Positions 11,300 to 24,050 are shown, counted from the stretch's first letter. The stretch is DNA of 64,000 bases from Combretum micranthum (GCA_024138025.1 JAMXBD010000813.1:434001-498000), one strand, 5' to 3'. Made by a program: numbers and translations. Notes: generated by a model from the sequence alone, not told the origin.

Positions 11300-11730
11300 G
11301 GTTGGCACTTTATATAAGCCCAAAGACCAATGTGGCCTCCTTGGTCTCACAAGGTGGCCACGTTGGTCTTATTTTTTTTTTTTTAATTTCACAACCAACG
11401 TGAGCACTTCTTAGTCCAACGTATGCATGTTAGCTAACAAAAAATTGCCCATGTTGGATAACAAAGTGGGCACATTGTAGCCTCACCAACTCTGATTTGG
11501 AACACTGGGGACCTACGTGCACACTTTGAACCATGATGTAGGCACGTTAGCCCCTACACCAACTTTTTTTTTTCATTAGGGCCAACGTACGCATGTTATA
11601 GAGCTAGGTGTGCATAGTGGCCAAACAACGATCAACAAGGTGGGCACGTTTGGCTCAAACGTTCGAAAAAAATAAGAACTTTTAGCTCCAAATTGCTCAC
11701 ATTAGAGCCAACGTTCAGAGGCTGGCCACC
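11300..11730 (+). repeat. Degenerate palindrome array, consensus near GCCAACGTGxGCAC
   Basis: About ten imperfect units share an AACGTG/CACGTT core, in both orientations, for example at 11326, 11356, 11395, 11417, 11511, 11538, 11581, 11641 and 11705. The best pair, 11326-11337 with 11356-11367, forms a 12-bp stem with one G:T pair. Many deviations are C-to-T or G-to-A at CG, as expected after methylated-cytosine decay. The array ends just before a TATA box and an ORF, so it looks like the upstream part of a promoter, perhaps of an LTR U3. Confidence 0.6.
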
Positions 11731-11740
11731 ATTATATAAA
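11731..11740 (+). promoter_or_regulatory. Probable TATA box
   Basis: ATTATATAAA lies 69 bp upstream of the first Met of the downstream mobile-element ORF, at the end of the palindrome array. Spacing is right for a plant promoter; function is inferred. Confidence 0.5.
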
Positions 11741-11808
11741 CAACTTCAACATAAGCATGTTAAAATATCCTCTTCCTTACGTTCTCTCTTCAAAAGCACT
11801 CCTTTATT

Positions 11809-13274
11809 TTGTCTATGTGGTTAAAAAAAATTATAAATAGAATAGAAGGTGCTAATGAATCATCCCGACAACGTAGACGTGGCAGGAAGCAAGCAAGACG
11901 CCACCATCGCCTCCTTACATCATCACCTTCTCCTAGTCCACCGAAATTGCCTCACCATCCATTTGACGTCCACTTTCTCAAAGCTTATATGAGGGAAAGG
12001 TATGAGAATAGGTTTTATACTCGTGTTGTTCTAATAGGGAAAGACTACGATTGGAATTCATTAAATGAAGTGCATAACTTCAATAGCTCTTGCCGCTACT
12101 GGGTTACTATCTCTATTTCAGTCTCCCAACACGATTTATCCCGATCTTGTTCGAGTGTTCTACTTGAATACAACCACAAAAGAAGTCATGGAGGATGATT
12201 CTGTCACTCTATGGATTGAAAAGGAGCGATCCAGTCATTCAATGGTTACAACTTTTATGTTTAATACCATGATTCGCATCACACCAACAACAATCAATGA
12301 ATTATTGCACACACCCAATGAGGGTGAAATGGTCGATAGCAATTGGGATAGAAGTAGTGCATTTTCGTGAATTTGTGGTGCACCTATTTGTGAAGGCGAG
12401 TCTGCTATTGCCCACCTCTGACATATAAGTCAAAATGACCTCATCCCCATCTGTCACCTGATACATCATGTGATCTATAATGATATCTGCCAAAAGAGAA
12501 ACACAAACAACTTAAGTGTTGATGATGTGTTATTGATAGACACAATACTATAGCATCACCCATTAGATGTCAATTACGTAGTGGTGTGAACCTTCCAATA
12601 GGTTCTTGGGAGAAGGGATACTCACTTGGTGTATGGGAGGTTGACAAAAACTCTTCTCACGCAGTATAGATTCGACTTTACCGGTTATGCTGCAACGTCT
12701 ATGAATGGAAAATTCAAAAGAGCCAACATACAGTCGAAAATGCATTTTATGTATGATTCTCAAAGCAATGGTATTATCGGGCTAAGGATGGTAGACGAGG
12801 TCAAGCCGGTGAAGGGCAACAAAATAAAGGGGATGATGTTAGGGTGGATCTGGATCTTAACATAGAAGAATTAGGCCTACTTTGGTACGATGAACCAATG
12901 CAAGAACAAGGGCACAATCAAACATCAGGCATACCATCAACGATAATCACCCGATCAAAGTGAATTTAGTATGAGAATAATAATGGACCGCTTGGAGCAT
13001 ATTCGAAAGATGCAAGAAGAACAAGGAGGACTTTTAAAGCGACATAATGAGATACTTGAAGATTAGAATAAAATACTTCAAAGTCAGCATTCAACACTTC
13101 AAGATCAAAACCGTATCCTCACAAGTCATCATTACCTACTCCAAAGTATTAGTTCAAGTTATGAACAAATTACCAAATTTCACGAAGACATCTCCCGGTG
13201 GCGCGGGCTTCACATCAAGTGTTCATCCACCTCCATCACATCAACCCCCTGCACCTCGTGGCTCAAATGGTTAA
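11809..13274 (+). pseudogene. Plant mobile-element protein (putative plant transposon protein type), frameshifted
   Basis: A Met at 11809 opens a basic, Arg/Pro-rich N-terminus (residues 20-55). The reading then moves to a second frame at about 12065, with LVRVFYLNTTTKE followed by TINELLHTPNEG. This order resembles the widespread plant 'putative plant transposon protein' domain. A third segment (about 12620-12780) with VYGRLTKTLLTQYRFDF matches the later part of that domain. A C-terminal coiled-coil-like tail begins with MDRLEHIRKMQEEQ at 12983; it is Gln/Leu/Ser-rich and interrupted by one TAG, probably from CAG. Residue resemblance to the family is from memory and not aligned. Several frameshifts make it inactive. 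Which element owned it is unclear; no LTR or terminal repeat was found around it. Confidence 0.5.
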
Positions 13275-14154
13275 GGCAATCATCAAGGCGACCGTGATTC
13301 TCATTCCCCCTTTTTTTTTCCGAAATGTGTTGATTATGTTTTTTTTTCTTTTTTCATAATAGTATGTTTTATGTAATTGCACATTATCAATAAAATAAAC
13401 GATATTATTAATTTTCAAATGCTCAAATTACATTATAATAACATAAAATGAAAAAAAAATTACTTCATTATATTTATATTAACATTGTCATATTTTTATA
13501 CCTCATTTAAGTAATTTTCATATTAAAAATTCTGATAATACAAACCTTAAATCATTAGGAAAAAAACGCAAGTTGCAAAAACAAATAATCGAAAAAACCA
13601 CACAAACCATCTAAAATCGACCCAATTAAAGGCATGCGAACAGGCACATAGAGGTACGCAACACAACATGCAAAGGCACGCAACATGGTAAGTAAATAAA
13701 TGGGCCAGCACGGTATGGCATGCGGTTAAAAAAAAGCATGCAAAGCACGACACACTAGGCATGCAAGCACAAATGGGCAGAGCATGTGAAAGCACACAGC
13801 ACACAAAGTATGCAAAATTTAGTACGCTGACAACCAGCACGACCTATTTATCATGCCTAAGTTCTAAAGTCTAAATAAGATAACATCACTGTCTTGGTCA
13901 ATTTAAGCAAACACATAAGTGATATTAATTTTTTTAATGAATATCCAAATTTTATATAAAGTAGTTCGAGCCTTTGCAACATTGAAATAAATATTTATAG
14001 TTTATGAATAAATTCAAGGCAACTAAATAACTATTATTAGAAATTTTTAAAAAGATAATATTTTTAAAATAATTAAACAAAAGATGCCGCGATTAAAATA
14101 AAAAAGTATAATATATATTGCTCATGAACTGCAATAATTATTAACAATTTTTAA

Positions 14155-14560
14155 AGAGGTGATTGAAACCAAAAGGTACAATGATTAGCTATTAGAAATA
14201 TTACCCCACTAATAAAGAAAAAAATATTAGAAATATTCAAATAGATGACACTTGAGATAAAAAAAAGGATACCATAATTACAATGGAAAGATATAATAAT
14301 AGTAAATTAAAATAAATAAAAAATAATATTTTTAAAATGATTAAAACCAAAAGGTACATTGTTAAAATAAAAAAAAGGTATGATATATTTGTTGGTGAAT
14401 TTGAAAAGTTAGAAATTTTTAAAGAGACAGTTGGAACAAAAAAAATATAATGGTTAACTATTAAAAATTTTTAAACAAGTAACTCTTGAGATAAAAAAAA
14501 ATACAATAATTAGAATGAAAAGGCATAGTAACAGAAAATTAGAACGAAAAAGGTACAATG
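14155..14560. repeat. Diverged tandem repeat, two units of about 240-265 bp
   Basis: The order of phrases near 14157-14320 recurs near 14422-14560: a GATTG/CAGTTGAA-C-AAAA start, then TTA(G/A)CTATTA(G/A)AAA, then CTTGAGATAAAAAAAA, then a TA(G/C)AATG(G/A)AAAG phrase. The copies are strongly diverged. Confidence 0.4.
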
Positions 14561-15273
14561 ATAAAATTAAATATGTAATTCAATTTGTGTATAAAAAATT
14601 AACAGTATAAATATATCACTAAAAGAAAAAAGTAAGGCAAAAAAATACACTAGTAAGATTGAAAATGTACTATAATAACAAAGAATATAAAATCTCATAC
14701 TATGTATGGATTTATTTTTATGAATACAATATTAAAGAAAATAGTAATTTTTTCTAAAAGATTGTCATAATTAACGCTTTAAAGATGTAAGTAGATAAAT
14801 TAATTATAATATTATATGTATGTTATTATTTCATTATATATTATGTCTTGGCACTATATATAATCCTTTAAACTATATTATATATTAGTCATGTTATATA
14901 ATATATCTAATATTGCATGGGAAAAGTTGTAATCTTTTAATTTGTGGAAATGTGTATTATATGTTAGGACTCAAGAGTTATGTCATTTAATACCATATTA
15001 TACAAAACATTGCAACTCTTTTATATAAAGCTTAAAAGTCACAATTCCTTTAACAGCTATAATTTTTTTTCTAACCACTATAAAAAAAATTAAATAAAAG
15101 TAACTAACTATAATTAATAAAAAGGTGCAAGGAATAATAAAACATAACGGGTGATTAAATAACATTATTAATGATAATATACAAATATCATAATATGTTG
15201 AAGATGTATAAAGTAAAAAGAATTATATCAAGATAAATACAGTACAATCACTGTTATATCTTTTCATATAATA

Positions 15274-15320
<47 letters not shown>
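15274..15320. repeat. Compound (CT)n-(AT)n microsatellite
   Basis: About ten CT units are followed directly by about thirteen AT units. A similar (TC)n-(TA)n tract sits at 62904-62950. Confidence 0.95.
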
Positions 15321-15407
15321 CAATATTTCATATGTCAATTTTTTTAACGAAACAATATGTCATTAAAAGTGATTATTAAAATACCATGATTTAAGATTGT
15401 GTCATAT

Positions 15408-18400
15408 TGGCACCCCGAGGGTACCCTAGTAGAAGTAAACAAGTCACACGTGAATACTTCACTAGATTACCTTAAGAGAGTGGCAGGTTTTCAAAACAAC
15501 AGGATCTTTTAGTTGCTTGATAAGAAATATGTAAGAAATAAATTAGTGAATAACTGCTATCTTAATTATAAAGTATCACAGAACTATTACAAACCATGTA
15601 GTCTTCTTGAAATTCACAACTGATAAAATAGCACTAGCTAATCTATTCTAGGAAAGTATAACCATTAATCCCAAGTATAACCATAGACTTCCAACTCCGA
15701 AGCTCTTACCGGAGCCATGTTCCTGGAAGTGACAAACTAGGGTCGAAGTGTAAACCTGAAAAGACTATTGGAGTATGAGCAAAACTACGGCTCAGTGAAT
15801 AACCAGACATATTATACATCACACAAGTTATTAGCAAATCATATGTAATGCAAGTACTCAATCGTATGCACAGATACAAGCTTGGATGATCTAGAATCCA
15901 AACAAGGAAAAAGATTTACGCCTTCTTTTTCAGGGTTGAAGAACATTTACCTTATGACCCACTTGCCCAGGAGAGACTAAGTTTACACAAAAATCAACGA
16001 TTTCTCATTTTAGGGTTATCACTTTAAATATAATATATTTAATTGACCATTTCCTGTATCCATCCTTAGAAACTCCCCAAGTATTAATCATTTCAAAGTG
16101 ATACTATGGGAGGCGTTCTTCATTACCACTTAGTTCCCATAGAACCAATGGAACAAATAAAACCTTAGAAGAACTAACACTTTAGAAAAACCAAGCGTTA
16201 ACAGAGAGCCGAAATATTAATACGTAGTAGGCTGTCACCCATTTATATATGCAATAATGCAGTATGTGCGATGCATGACCAAATTACTTTAATAAGTCCA
16301 TAATTCTTATTCAATTTCATGGCGATCATACATTACACACAATCATCATCATATTTCTTCACAACATCAAATCATTGTATTGTCAGTTTTGTAATGATCG
16401 ATTAACAATCATACAATCAGATCACAACATATTCCCAACAAAACATTCATTTGATTGTCTTTGTATTATATGTTCAACTATTTACAAGCACAAACAGTAC
16501 AATATGACTGAATTACTCACCTGCTCATGGTGATTTAGTCTTAATAATCAGCTGGAAGATCTTCTAGGGTATCAAAGTCACCTATTAAGATGAATAAAGT
16601 ATTCATCAATATACTATAGATTATGTAGCTAAATTCCTATACGTGGCTAGGGTCCTAAACTTGATATTTATCAAGTTTTGTAGTGATTAACACTAATTTT
16701 ATGTTGTTCTATATCGAACTCAATATAGAAACTCATATTTATTTATTATTACTTAGTGTCGTCGTGTTTCTCCTAATTTATTTCATATAATTATTTTGTC
16801 ATTTTTAGAAGTCACATTATTTGTAAATTTAGCTTATTTCAATTTCCATTCTTACCTATTTTATCTACCTAAAACAAATATTTGATTATTAGTAATTTTT
16901 TATTAACATTTAATAGTTTTCTCTAATTTTAAGATTTTAAGACTTATCAAATCTTAACCAAAATGTTCTAAATATTTGTATTCATTTTTCTATTTAGTAA
17001 CTTCTATTTTAACACATAAATATATATAATATAATTATAATTATTATATATTTATTCATTTACGAAATACAGATTGTATAAAAAAGAAAAACAGGTTTGT
17101 AGGCCGGTGTTGAACCAGGTGCCAGCGTTCTTTTAATTTGCATAATATTTCATATCGTTTGCACCGGTTTGAAAGCCTTCGGCTTTCAATATACGCCGGA
17201 CTCTACGCCGCCGGCGTATAATCCCAGATAGTTGGCGTTCATTCATTTTACATTAAAATAATTTTTACGTAACTTCTGTTCAGTGTAAGCCGCCTCTACA
17301 CTGCCGGCCTACCCTTGTAAGCCACCGGCGTTGGACGCCTACACTGTCAGCTTATGGATAGTGTTAGCACTGTTCATCTTCTTCTCCGATGAACCATTTC
17401 ATATTTCTTAAATTTTCTACGTCAAAAACATTCCTAAACCATTCCTAAGTGTTTCTAAATCTTGTATATAGACATACAACAACTCTAACACGTCTACAAA
17501 CATATAATCTCAAATTTTGATTCTAATAAAATACAACTAGGGTTTTAGATTTTACCTCGGTTGAGTCAATCCGATGGGATTCGAAGCTTGTTTTTATGTT
17601 GATTATGTTCCTATGATTATCAGAAGTCAGTTCTAATCCTTAGATTTAAAAGAAAACCATTCGAGTTACATCAACTCACCTTGAACTTGTTTCAAGCGCT
17701 TCTCTTGATAGTTTTTCTTCTTATTCGAATTGGTTTGTTTTGGATAAGTTGATCTTTGATTTTAAGTCGTTTTGGGCTACTTAGGAGTAGTTTTGTTCTG
17801 GAAATTTCGAGAGTGTTTAATGTTTGTTGGTTTCTTCATTAAGATACTTAAAGATATATATATATATATATATATAGAGAAGAAGAAGCTTGCGACTGCA
17901 TCATTTTCTTCCGAATTTGATCCCAATTTCTTCTACATTTAACAGTTTTGGCACTTTTTTTCATTGCCATAAATGTGAGGTTGAGTTGGCAATCTTTGAT
18001 TGGAGTAAGAGTTGATTTTGTTGACAAATTGGGTGCATTATTGAAGCAATTTCGGCTCCCTCTTTCTCCATGTAATCCAAGCCTTTCGCGAGCAATTTGC
18101 AGCCGAAAAACCATCTCAATAATAAATAAATATATATTAATTAGTTTATTAACTTAGTTTTAGGATAGTTTAACAAGTTATATGGGTACAAATTAGCTAA
18201 TATTTGAGAGTTTTTGTGCAAAAATATGTTTATAGGAATATACATAATACTTAGATTATCAAACAATACAATTTTAAGTTTTAAATTTACATGATTAATT
18301 ATTTATAGATTTTTATCTCCCTCGATTAAGGTTTCCTGAACTCATTGGGTCAATTTTTGTTTTAGGATCCAATAGATTAAGAAACCCTAATTAGAACAAT

Positions 18401-19018
18401 AGTGTTATTCAATTATTTATTTGAATTTTAGATCTTGAGTTATACATCAGTTTTATGTTTTCATTGTGTATTTATAATCCCAACGGTTTATCTTTAGCTT
18501 ATCGTTTCCTGTCTATGAGCGTAGTTGATTAACTACTTAATATCGCACTTTATATAGAGGCTAAATTATATATATATCGTTAGTTTTTGATACCTATCAT
18601 GAAATCTTATTAGTAGCTTTTAATACTATCTAGGAATCTCGAATTTAGGGTTTAAATCTAAACATAAGCTCATTACTACTCATTGTTCTAATCTCAAATC
18701 ATTGTTGAGTTTAAAAGCAATCATTTAATCTCTATATTTATATTTTTCTATTTAAATTTATTTGTATAACAAGTTTCGGGTTTGAAATTTAGATTTCCTT
18801 TTAATTATATCTTGAATTATCCGTTCAAGATAAGAAATCTCGTTTTTGGTATCAATTAGGGTTAAAGAAGTTCTTTATTTGATTTCTAAATCCTTATCTA
18901 GCCAAATTTAATGTATTGATCTATTCCTAGGTTTTTTATTGGGATCTAAGCCTATTAACTAGTTCATACATTCTACTTTAGAGTTGTGTACTAATGTGAA
19001 CATTTTCCGGGGTTTACA
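15408..19018 (-). mobile_element. Solo LTR, 3611 bp, TSD CATAT
   Basis: Begins TGGCACCCCGAGG and ends CCGGGGTTTACA, with identical flanking pentamers CATAT at 15403-15407 and 19019-19023. That is the signature of LTR-LTR recombination having removed the interior and one LTR. It is related to the LTR at 53351-59376: both share GGTACCCTAG near the start, an AGGCGTTC/GGCGTTCC block with CCATAGAACC/CCGTAGAACC, and a GGTTTATCTTTA block near the right end. By analogy with the gag-only element it is minus-oriented. It has a run of TA near 17853-17875 at about the place where the TATA box should be, and a GC-rich hairpin cluster at 17100-17350. Confidence 0.88.
17100..17350. repeat. GC-rich hairpin cluster inside the solo LTR
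   Basis: A GC-rich island in otherwise AT-rich DNA. It contains perfect inverted repeats: GAAAGCC 17171-17177 with GGCTTTC 17181-17187 (3-nt loop); TATACGCCGG 17190-17199 with CCGGCGTATA 17211-17220 (11-nt loop); and CAGTGTA 17281-17287 with TACACTG 17297-17303. GCCGGC/CCGGCG words recur across it. In the minus-strand transcript it would fall downstream of the presumed TATA box, so it could fold in the leader RNA. Confidence 0.8.
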
Positions 19019-19783
19019 CATATTAAATTAAATATATAGAAGATAGCTTCTATGGTGATAGATTATATACAAATCCAGAATTTGTGCACAAATTTCATTT
19101 ATCTTGTATATCAAAATGATATTAAAATAAAAATTAAAAAAGAACATGAAAGAGTGTATGGATAATTTGATCTGAGAATGGGTTATTTGATAACATTATG
19201 CCATTTACAAAAACATGCAATAAAAGTGATAATTTAAAAATTATAAATTGTAATACTTATTTGTACAATTATTACAGGGATTTAGGGAAGTGAATAAAAA
19301 AATTTGCTATGAAAATTTCACATGAAAAATGTATATATAAGTGGGAAAAAAATATATTGTGTTAAAAAAAAATGAAGTTTTCAAAATTTACATGTCTCTC
19401 TCTCTCTATATATGCATATTTATATATAAATTTAAATTTGCAATTAAATTAACTTATTAAGATCACCAATATTTTATATAGATAATGTACAGTAATGATC
19501 TTAATTTTGTCTTTTTAAAAGGAAATTAAAGAGAGAAAGAGTTGAAAGGCATGAATAAAATAAAAAAGCAAGCTTTTTAAATATATAATTTTTTTTTAAA
19601 TATAAAGATGGTATTGTTATTATATATAGATGAAACTAGAAAACGAACATACCATTGATGAGAAGACCATTGGAATAGAGAGTGCATCACAAAAAATAAT
19701 AAAGATAAACAAAGATTAATATGGAGAGAGAGAGAGGGATGTAGAAATAGAATTGAAGAAAAAAGTGAGAAAGAGAGAAATAG
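19019..19783. other. AT-rich spacer
   Basis: No coding or element signature seen between the solo LTR and the MITE. It includes short CT and TA runs (19396-19430) and AGAGAG purine tracts near 19700-19780. Confidence 0.5.
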
Positions 19784-20195
19784 TGTTGTAAGTGAGTTGA
19801 GATATCTTGCGAGCTATTCGAGTTCGATTTGGCAAAAACTCAAATTCGACTCGCTTACAATTGAGTTGGACTTGAGTTCAAGTTACTCGAGTAACTATCG
19901 AGCCCAAGTTCAAGTTTTAAAATACTCGACTCGGTGGGCTTGCAAGCTTAATCGAGTATCAAATCGAGTCGAGTCGAGTTCGAACTTATTAAGAATTAAA
20001 TACTCTATATAGTTAAATTAATATTTAAAAGAATAATCAAGTCGAGTTCAAGTGTATCGAGTATTAAATCGAATTAAGTCGAGTTCAAGTTTAAAAATCA
20101 AAACTTGATTGAGTTCGAGTTCAAGCTTCGAGTTTTTTTTTCAAGTCGAGTTCGAACTTGGTATAGTATGGACTCGACTCGACTCGTTTACAGCC
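19784..20195. mobile_element. Small MITE-like element rich in GAGTC/GACTCGA words
   Basis: About 410 bp filled with TCGAGTTCGAG-type words. The ends form an imperfect terminal inverted repeat: TGTTGTAAGTGAGTTGAG on the left against GGCTGTAAACGAGTCGAG (complement of the right), 13 of 18 matching and nearly all differences transitions. Such GAGTCGAG-rich short elements are common hAT-like non-autonomous elements in plants. I could not see a clean 8-bp target duplication, and there is no transposase in it. Confidence 0.55.
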
Positions 20196-21960
20196 TTAGA
20201 GAGAAAATTATGAAAGAAATTGAACAAAGAGAGAAGTGAAAGAGTGAGAAAAAATAAATAAAGATAGAAGTAAAATGATAATATATATATTGAATTTATG
20301 AGTAGTCATATCTATTGGAAAAAACTGAAATGACATGTACCAAAGTTTCGAAATTATATATGATAAATAGAAGTAGAAGTGTCAATATAATTAATTGATA
20401 TTAAAGGGATATGTTAGTGATATGAATGGCTATTACATAAAGTTACTATTATGGTATTCATTTGAGGGGAGTGTCAATTCATATGTGTTCTAATACGTAA
20501 AATATGATGGTAACAATATCCCTATTATTAAAATTTGTCATAATAACTTTATCTATAACAATATCCTACATTTCTCTCTCTCTGTAATAAATATGGGACA
20601 TTATAGATATTTTATATTTTACTCCAATAATTACTTATTTTACTTTTATACCAAGTGAAATTATAATAATCATTACAACCTTATTACATTTTCTTTGAAT
20701 TGAAATTACATTCTCCTTTTATTTCATACAGCAAAGTGAATGAGCCATTATTGTTTTTTAAAAAGAATAAATTTAATAAAAAATATTATTTTTTAAAAAA
20801 CAAGAAAATTAAAGAAAAATGTAAATTAATTTTTATAAGCAATATAAATAAAATATTAATATAAGTTATTTAAAATTATTAAATAATATTTATATTTTTT
20901 TATAAAATCCGAATCATCTATTTGTAAAAAAAATTAATATAAATAATGCATTTATAAATTAATAAAAATACAGATGAGATTTTTGTAGTAATACCTAAAG
21001 TAAATTGGGCAAACCTACTGGAAGAGGTCAGGTGATAAGGACGTGCGCTCTGTATAGTACCATTTTTATTTATGAGAAATAGGATTGTGGCGTTTCAGGA
21101 GAGGGTAAGAGTCAAATAGAGTTCGAAAGCTAAAACCGTTTTGACGAAGGTGGCATGGACCGACTTTTTAGTAAAATAGATAGATTCACTTTTCTCTATT
21201 TAAAAGTAGTCACATGTAATGTAGGTGGTTTAATTATATTAAAAAAAAAAACTTACTTACCTATATCATTCTATTTAAGTGATTTTGTTTTTTTTTTTTA
21301 TTACAATATATGTTACAACTTTAGAAAGGAAAATTAAATTTGGTCCATGACCGAGAAGTATCAATGTCCGTACTGGTAAATACATCAATGAAAATTTTCA
21401 ATTTTATATTTTATTATTATGCGATTATCTATATTTATATTATTAAGGCTAAAGCAGCATGTTTTGTGTCTTTAAGTTATTTCATTGAAGGTAAATGCTA
21501 AATGGATAAATATAATACAATTATTGCTTTTGCTTGGCCTAAAAAATTATGATAAAAATTGAATATGTAATGATAGAAATAGTTTTTAAATACAAACCTT
21601 ACACACTATTTTGATTCATGAATTTATAGGTAGAGTAGATATAACAGAAAAAGCAATGCAAAAATACGAAAAAAAAAGATAATATTAAATATTTATATCA
21701 TTTTCCATATAAATAAAAATTAGTTATTATCTATTTACAATATTTAATGTGTTATCCACAATAACCCACTAAATAAATATAATTTAAAATTATGTTTATT
21801 TGTTTTATATAGAATACCACTAAAAGAAATCCTACTACTGAACAAGGTAAGACTTTTTTTTCTTTTATAACATCTAAAAAAGGATCAATGTAGTTCAACA
21901 TTATTCATATTTCACCTCAAGTGGGATGTATTTGTATATAAATTGATAATTTCATATGAA
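20196..21960. other. AT-rich intergenic stretch, nothing recognised
   Basis: Stops in all frames and no terminal repeats, tRNA-like structures or family motifs seen. Short open frames here (for example 21155-21337) look like chance. Confidence 0.6.
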
Positions 21961-21969
21961 AATGGACTA

Positions 21970-22556
21970 TGAACTACTATTGACGGTCTAATATAGACCA
22001 CGGGCCTCTCAAGTCGAGTTCAGCCCATTAGCCGCTTGGGTCGACCCAATAGGCTAATGTCTAGGTCATATCAGTAACAACCTGAAACCTCACGAAGACA
22101 CCTTTCACCAAGCTTAGTGTACCAACTAATTCTTCAAGCACTCGATCAACTCTCCGCCTAGTATCTTTTGGCATACTCTCCTTAGTTAAGCTTAGCACAG
22201 GTGAGTGTACATTTGTAGGTTTACCCTATATCCACCATAATTGTCGTTAACTACCTACTTGCTCATGATCCCATGGCACACTCAACTACCAAAGATTAGC
22301 TAATTATAAGTAGTCTTCTACTATCCACGAGAATGGTAATATCCCCTAGACTCTCTCTCCCACACTCATTATTTATCTTTGAATCAATATGCTCGTTAAC
22401 ATAGCCATTAAAGTGGCCATGCTGAGCGTAACTCGAGCGTGCCATTAACCATGTTTTGTTTTGTAGGCCCATTATCCATTAAAGTTCAATCAAGATTCTC
22501 TGTATTCAGCCTTTATCGAATTAGAAGTAGCAACATTTAGCGTCACCTATGGAAAA
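21970..22556 (+). mobile_element. Relic of a Tat-type gypsy LTR and primer site (tentative)
   Basis: A more GC-rich tract with phrases such as AGCCCATTAGCC and GTAGGCCCATTATCC, a TATA-like ATTATAAGTAG near 22300, and at 22534-22556 a sequence reading CATTTAGCGTCACCTATGGA. This resembles the CATTTGGCGCCGTCTGTGGGA primer-binding region of plant Tat/Ogre-type elements after C-to-T decay. Only the left-hand part of such an element remains; the TG start is not certain. Confidence 0.35.
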
Positions 22557-22750
22557 GTTGCCCTTTCATGGAGGTTTCCCTATCTTCATTTTCCTTCCAA
22601 AAACACTTGACTTGAAAAACACCAATACCTCATTCTAAGAGTAAGAAATCTCTTTGAGGTTGAGATCTTAGGGTCAATTCCATTTCAACCACAAGTTTAC
22701 TTAGTTTGCAAGCACCAAAGGATTCACCAGAAAATCCTAACATCCTCCTT

Positions 22751-24050
22751 TGATAAAGTGATTTTACTTTATTCAAATCATGGGAATTGATGCTTAATGT
22801 GATTGATATTTGTATAAAATTCTCTTAAAATCGTGCTATTATTGTTTATTTATTGTTTTCAACTCTAATAAGCATTGAGGGAAGAAACAAGATGATTTAA
22901 TCAAGATTTTGAGTGAAATCAAAAAGGACAAATGCTCAAAGATTAAACTACAACAATTATGATTCGAGCCGAAGGAAATTGAAAACTGTGAACAGATTCA
23001 ACTGTGCATAAGAACCGCACTTGCAATTTCTACCCACGGTAGATACTAGGCAAGGGTTTAATTGAAGAATTGAACATAGTGCCAATCGTGCTCATCAACT
23101 AAGGCCATGATCCAAGCTGCAACTCAACCCTTGTCACGCATGCGTGACATTCTAACAAGTTTGTTATAAAAAACATACTACATAAGTAAATAAAAATCTT
23201 CATGATTTGCGTGTCTAATGCATATAAATAAGCATATATAAATGTTGTAATAGTGTTGTACCATAACGTATCATTTTTTGTAACAAATTACTAACAAAGA
23301 ATAGATATGGAAATTTATAGTGAGAGAAACCATACTTTTGCTAGAGATTCAAGTTCTCTTTGTGAATTTTAAGCTTAATTGAAGTTTGTTTTGCATAAAT
23401 ATTTGCTCTAATAAGTGATATCCATCTTCATTTTACATTATTTCTCCTGAATTTATACTGAATGTTAAGATCTAATTAATCTGATTTCAATTGTTCTTTA
23501 GTTGAATATTGTTTAGGTATTTGCAATTAATAGCTTAAACTTTAATTCGTGGGTTTTTGTTTATGCATCATGTGGATTAATGTCTAATGTCAATTGAATA
23601 GATTGAGAAATCATTCTTTGAATAGATCCAGGCTATTAATGAAGTTGCTTATAACTACCTAGAGATAAGAATGGTGAAACTTTCTATAACTTAATTTTAA
23701 ATTCCTTAAATGGGTTTTAATCGAAGAATTATTGAACTTAATGCAAATCTAAGTTGCTTATAGCTTGAGAAGAGGTTCCTGTGGTTTGACCTAGGTTTAC
23801 AAGTTCTTAACATTTGAGAGAGGCATTAACATACATTAGTGAATCCAACATTACAAGTATACTCAGCAAAGAACTCATTGATTTTGTTTAAAAAATCACA
23901 TGATAAAGACTTGACGAAGCAAAACCTAAGTCTATTCTTACATTACAAACTTATCTTCTATGATTTGCCTGAGGACATGTGCATAAGTAGGATTGACTTT
24001 AATTTAGTTTGCTAATTTTTGTTTACTATTTCTTGTTGAATTTTTTTTTT
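22751..24050 (+). mobile_element. Diverged copy of a 1.33 kb LTR-like element (copy 1)
   Basis: Starts TGATAAAGTG, like TGATAAATGT at 57669 and TGGTAAGTGT at the minus-strand start of the 38488-39813 insert. It has the same order of parts: a palindrome cluster (about 22990-23150) with a perfect 18-bp palindrome at 23132-23149, a TATA region (ATATAAATAAGC near 23222), then a leader with repeated GATTTCAATT/AATTAAT phrases. The right end is not resolved. Family membership is by order and scattered words, not alignment. Confidence 0.4.
23132..23149. promoter_or_regulatory. Perfect 18-bp palindrome upstream of a TATA box
   Basis: TGTCACGCATGCGTGACA is its own reverse complement. It lies about 75-95 bp upstream of ATATAAATAAGC and TATATAAATG (23222-23244). 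It could bind a dimeric factor or be one unit of the palindrome cluster seen in related copies. Confidence 0.75.

Larger units (their letters stand above)
13275..15402. other. AT-rich intergenic stretch with low-complexity repeats
   Basis: No credible coding region. It contains a GCATGC-rich patch (13620-13830), two rounds of a diverged repeat of about 240-265 bp (14155-14540) with phrases such as CTTGAGATAAAAAAAA and AAAGGTACAATG, and a microsatellite just before the next solo LTR. Probably very old transposon debris. Confidence 0.6.

Noticed and set aside
13547..13840. Cys-rich 97-codon minus-strand ORF resembling a membrane peptide
   Set aside because: It is the reading of the GCATGC-rich repeat patch; composition is explained by the repeat words.
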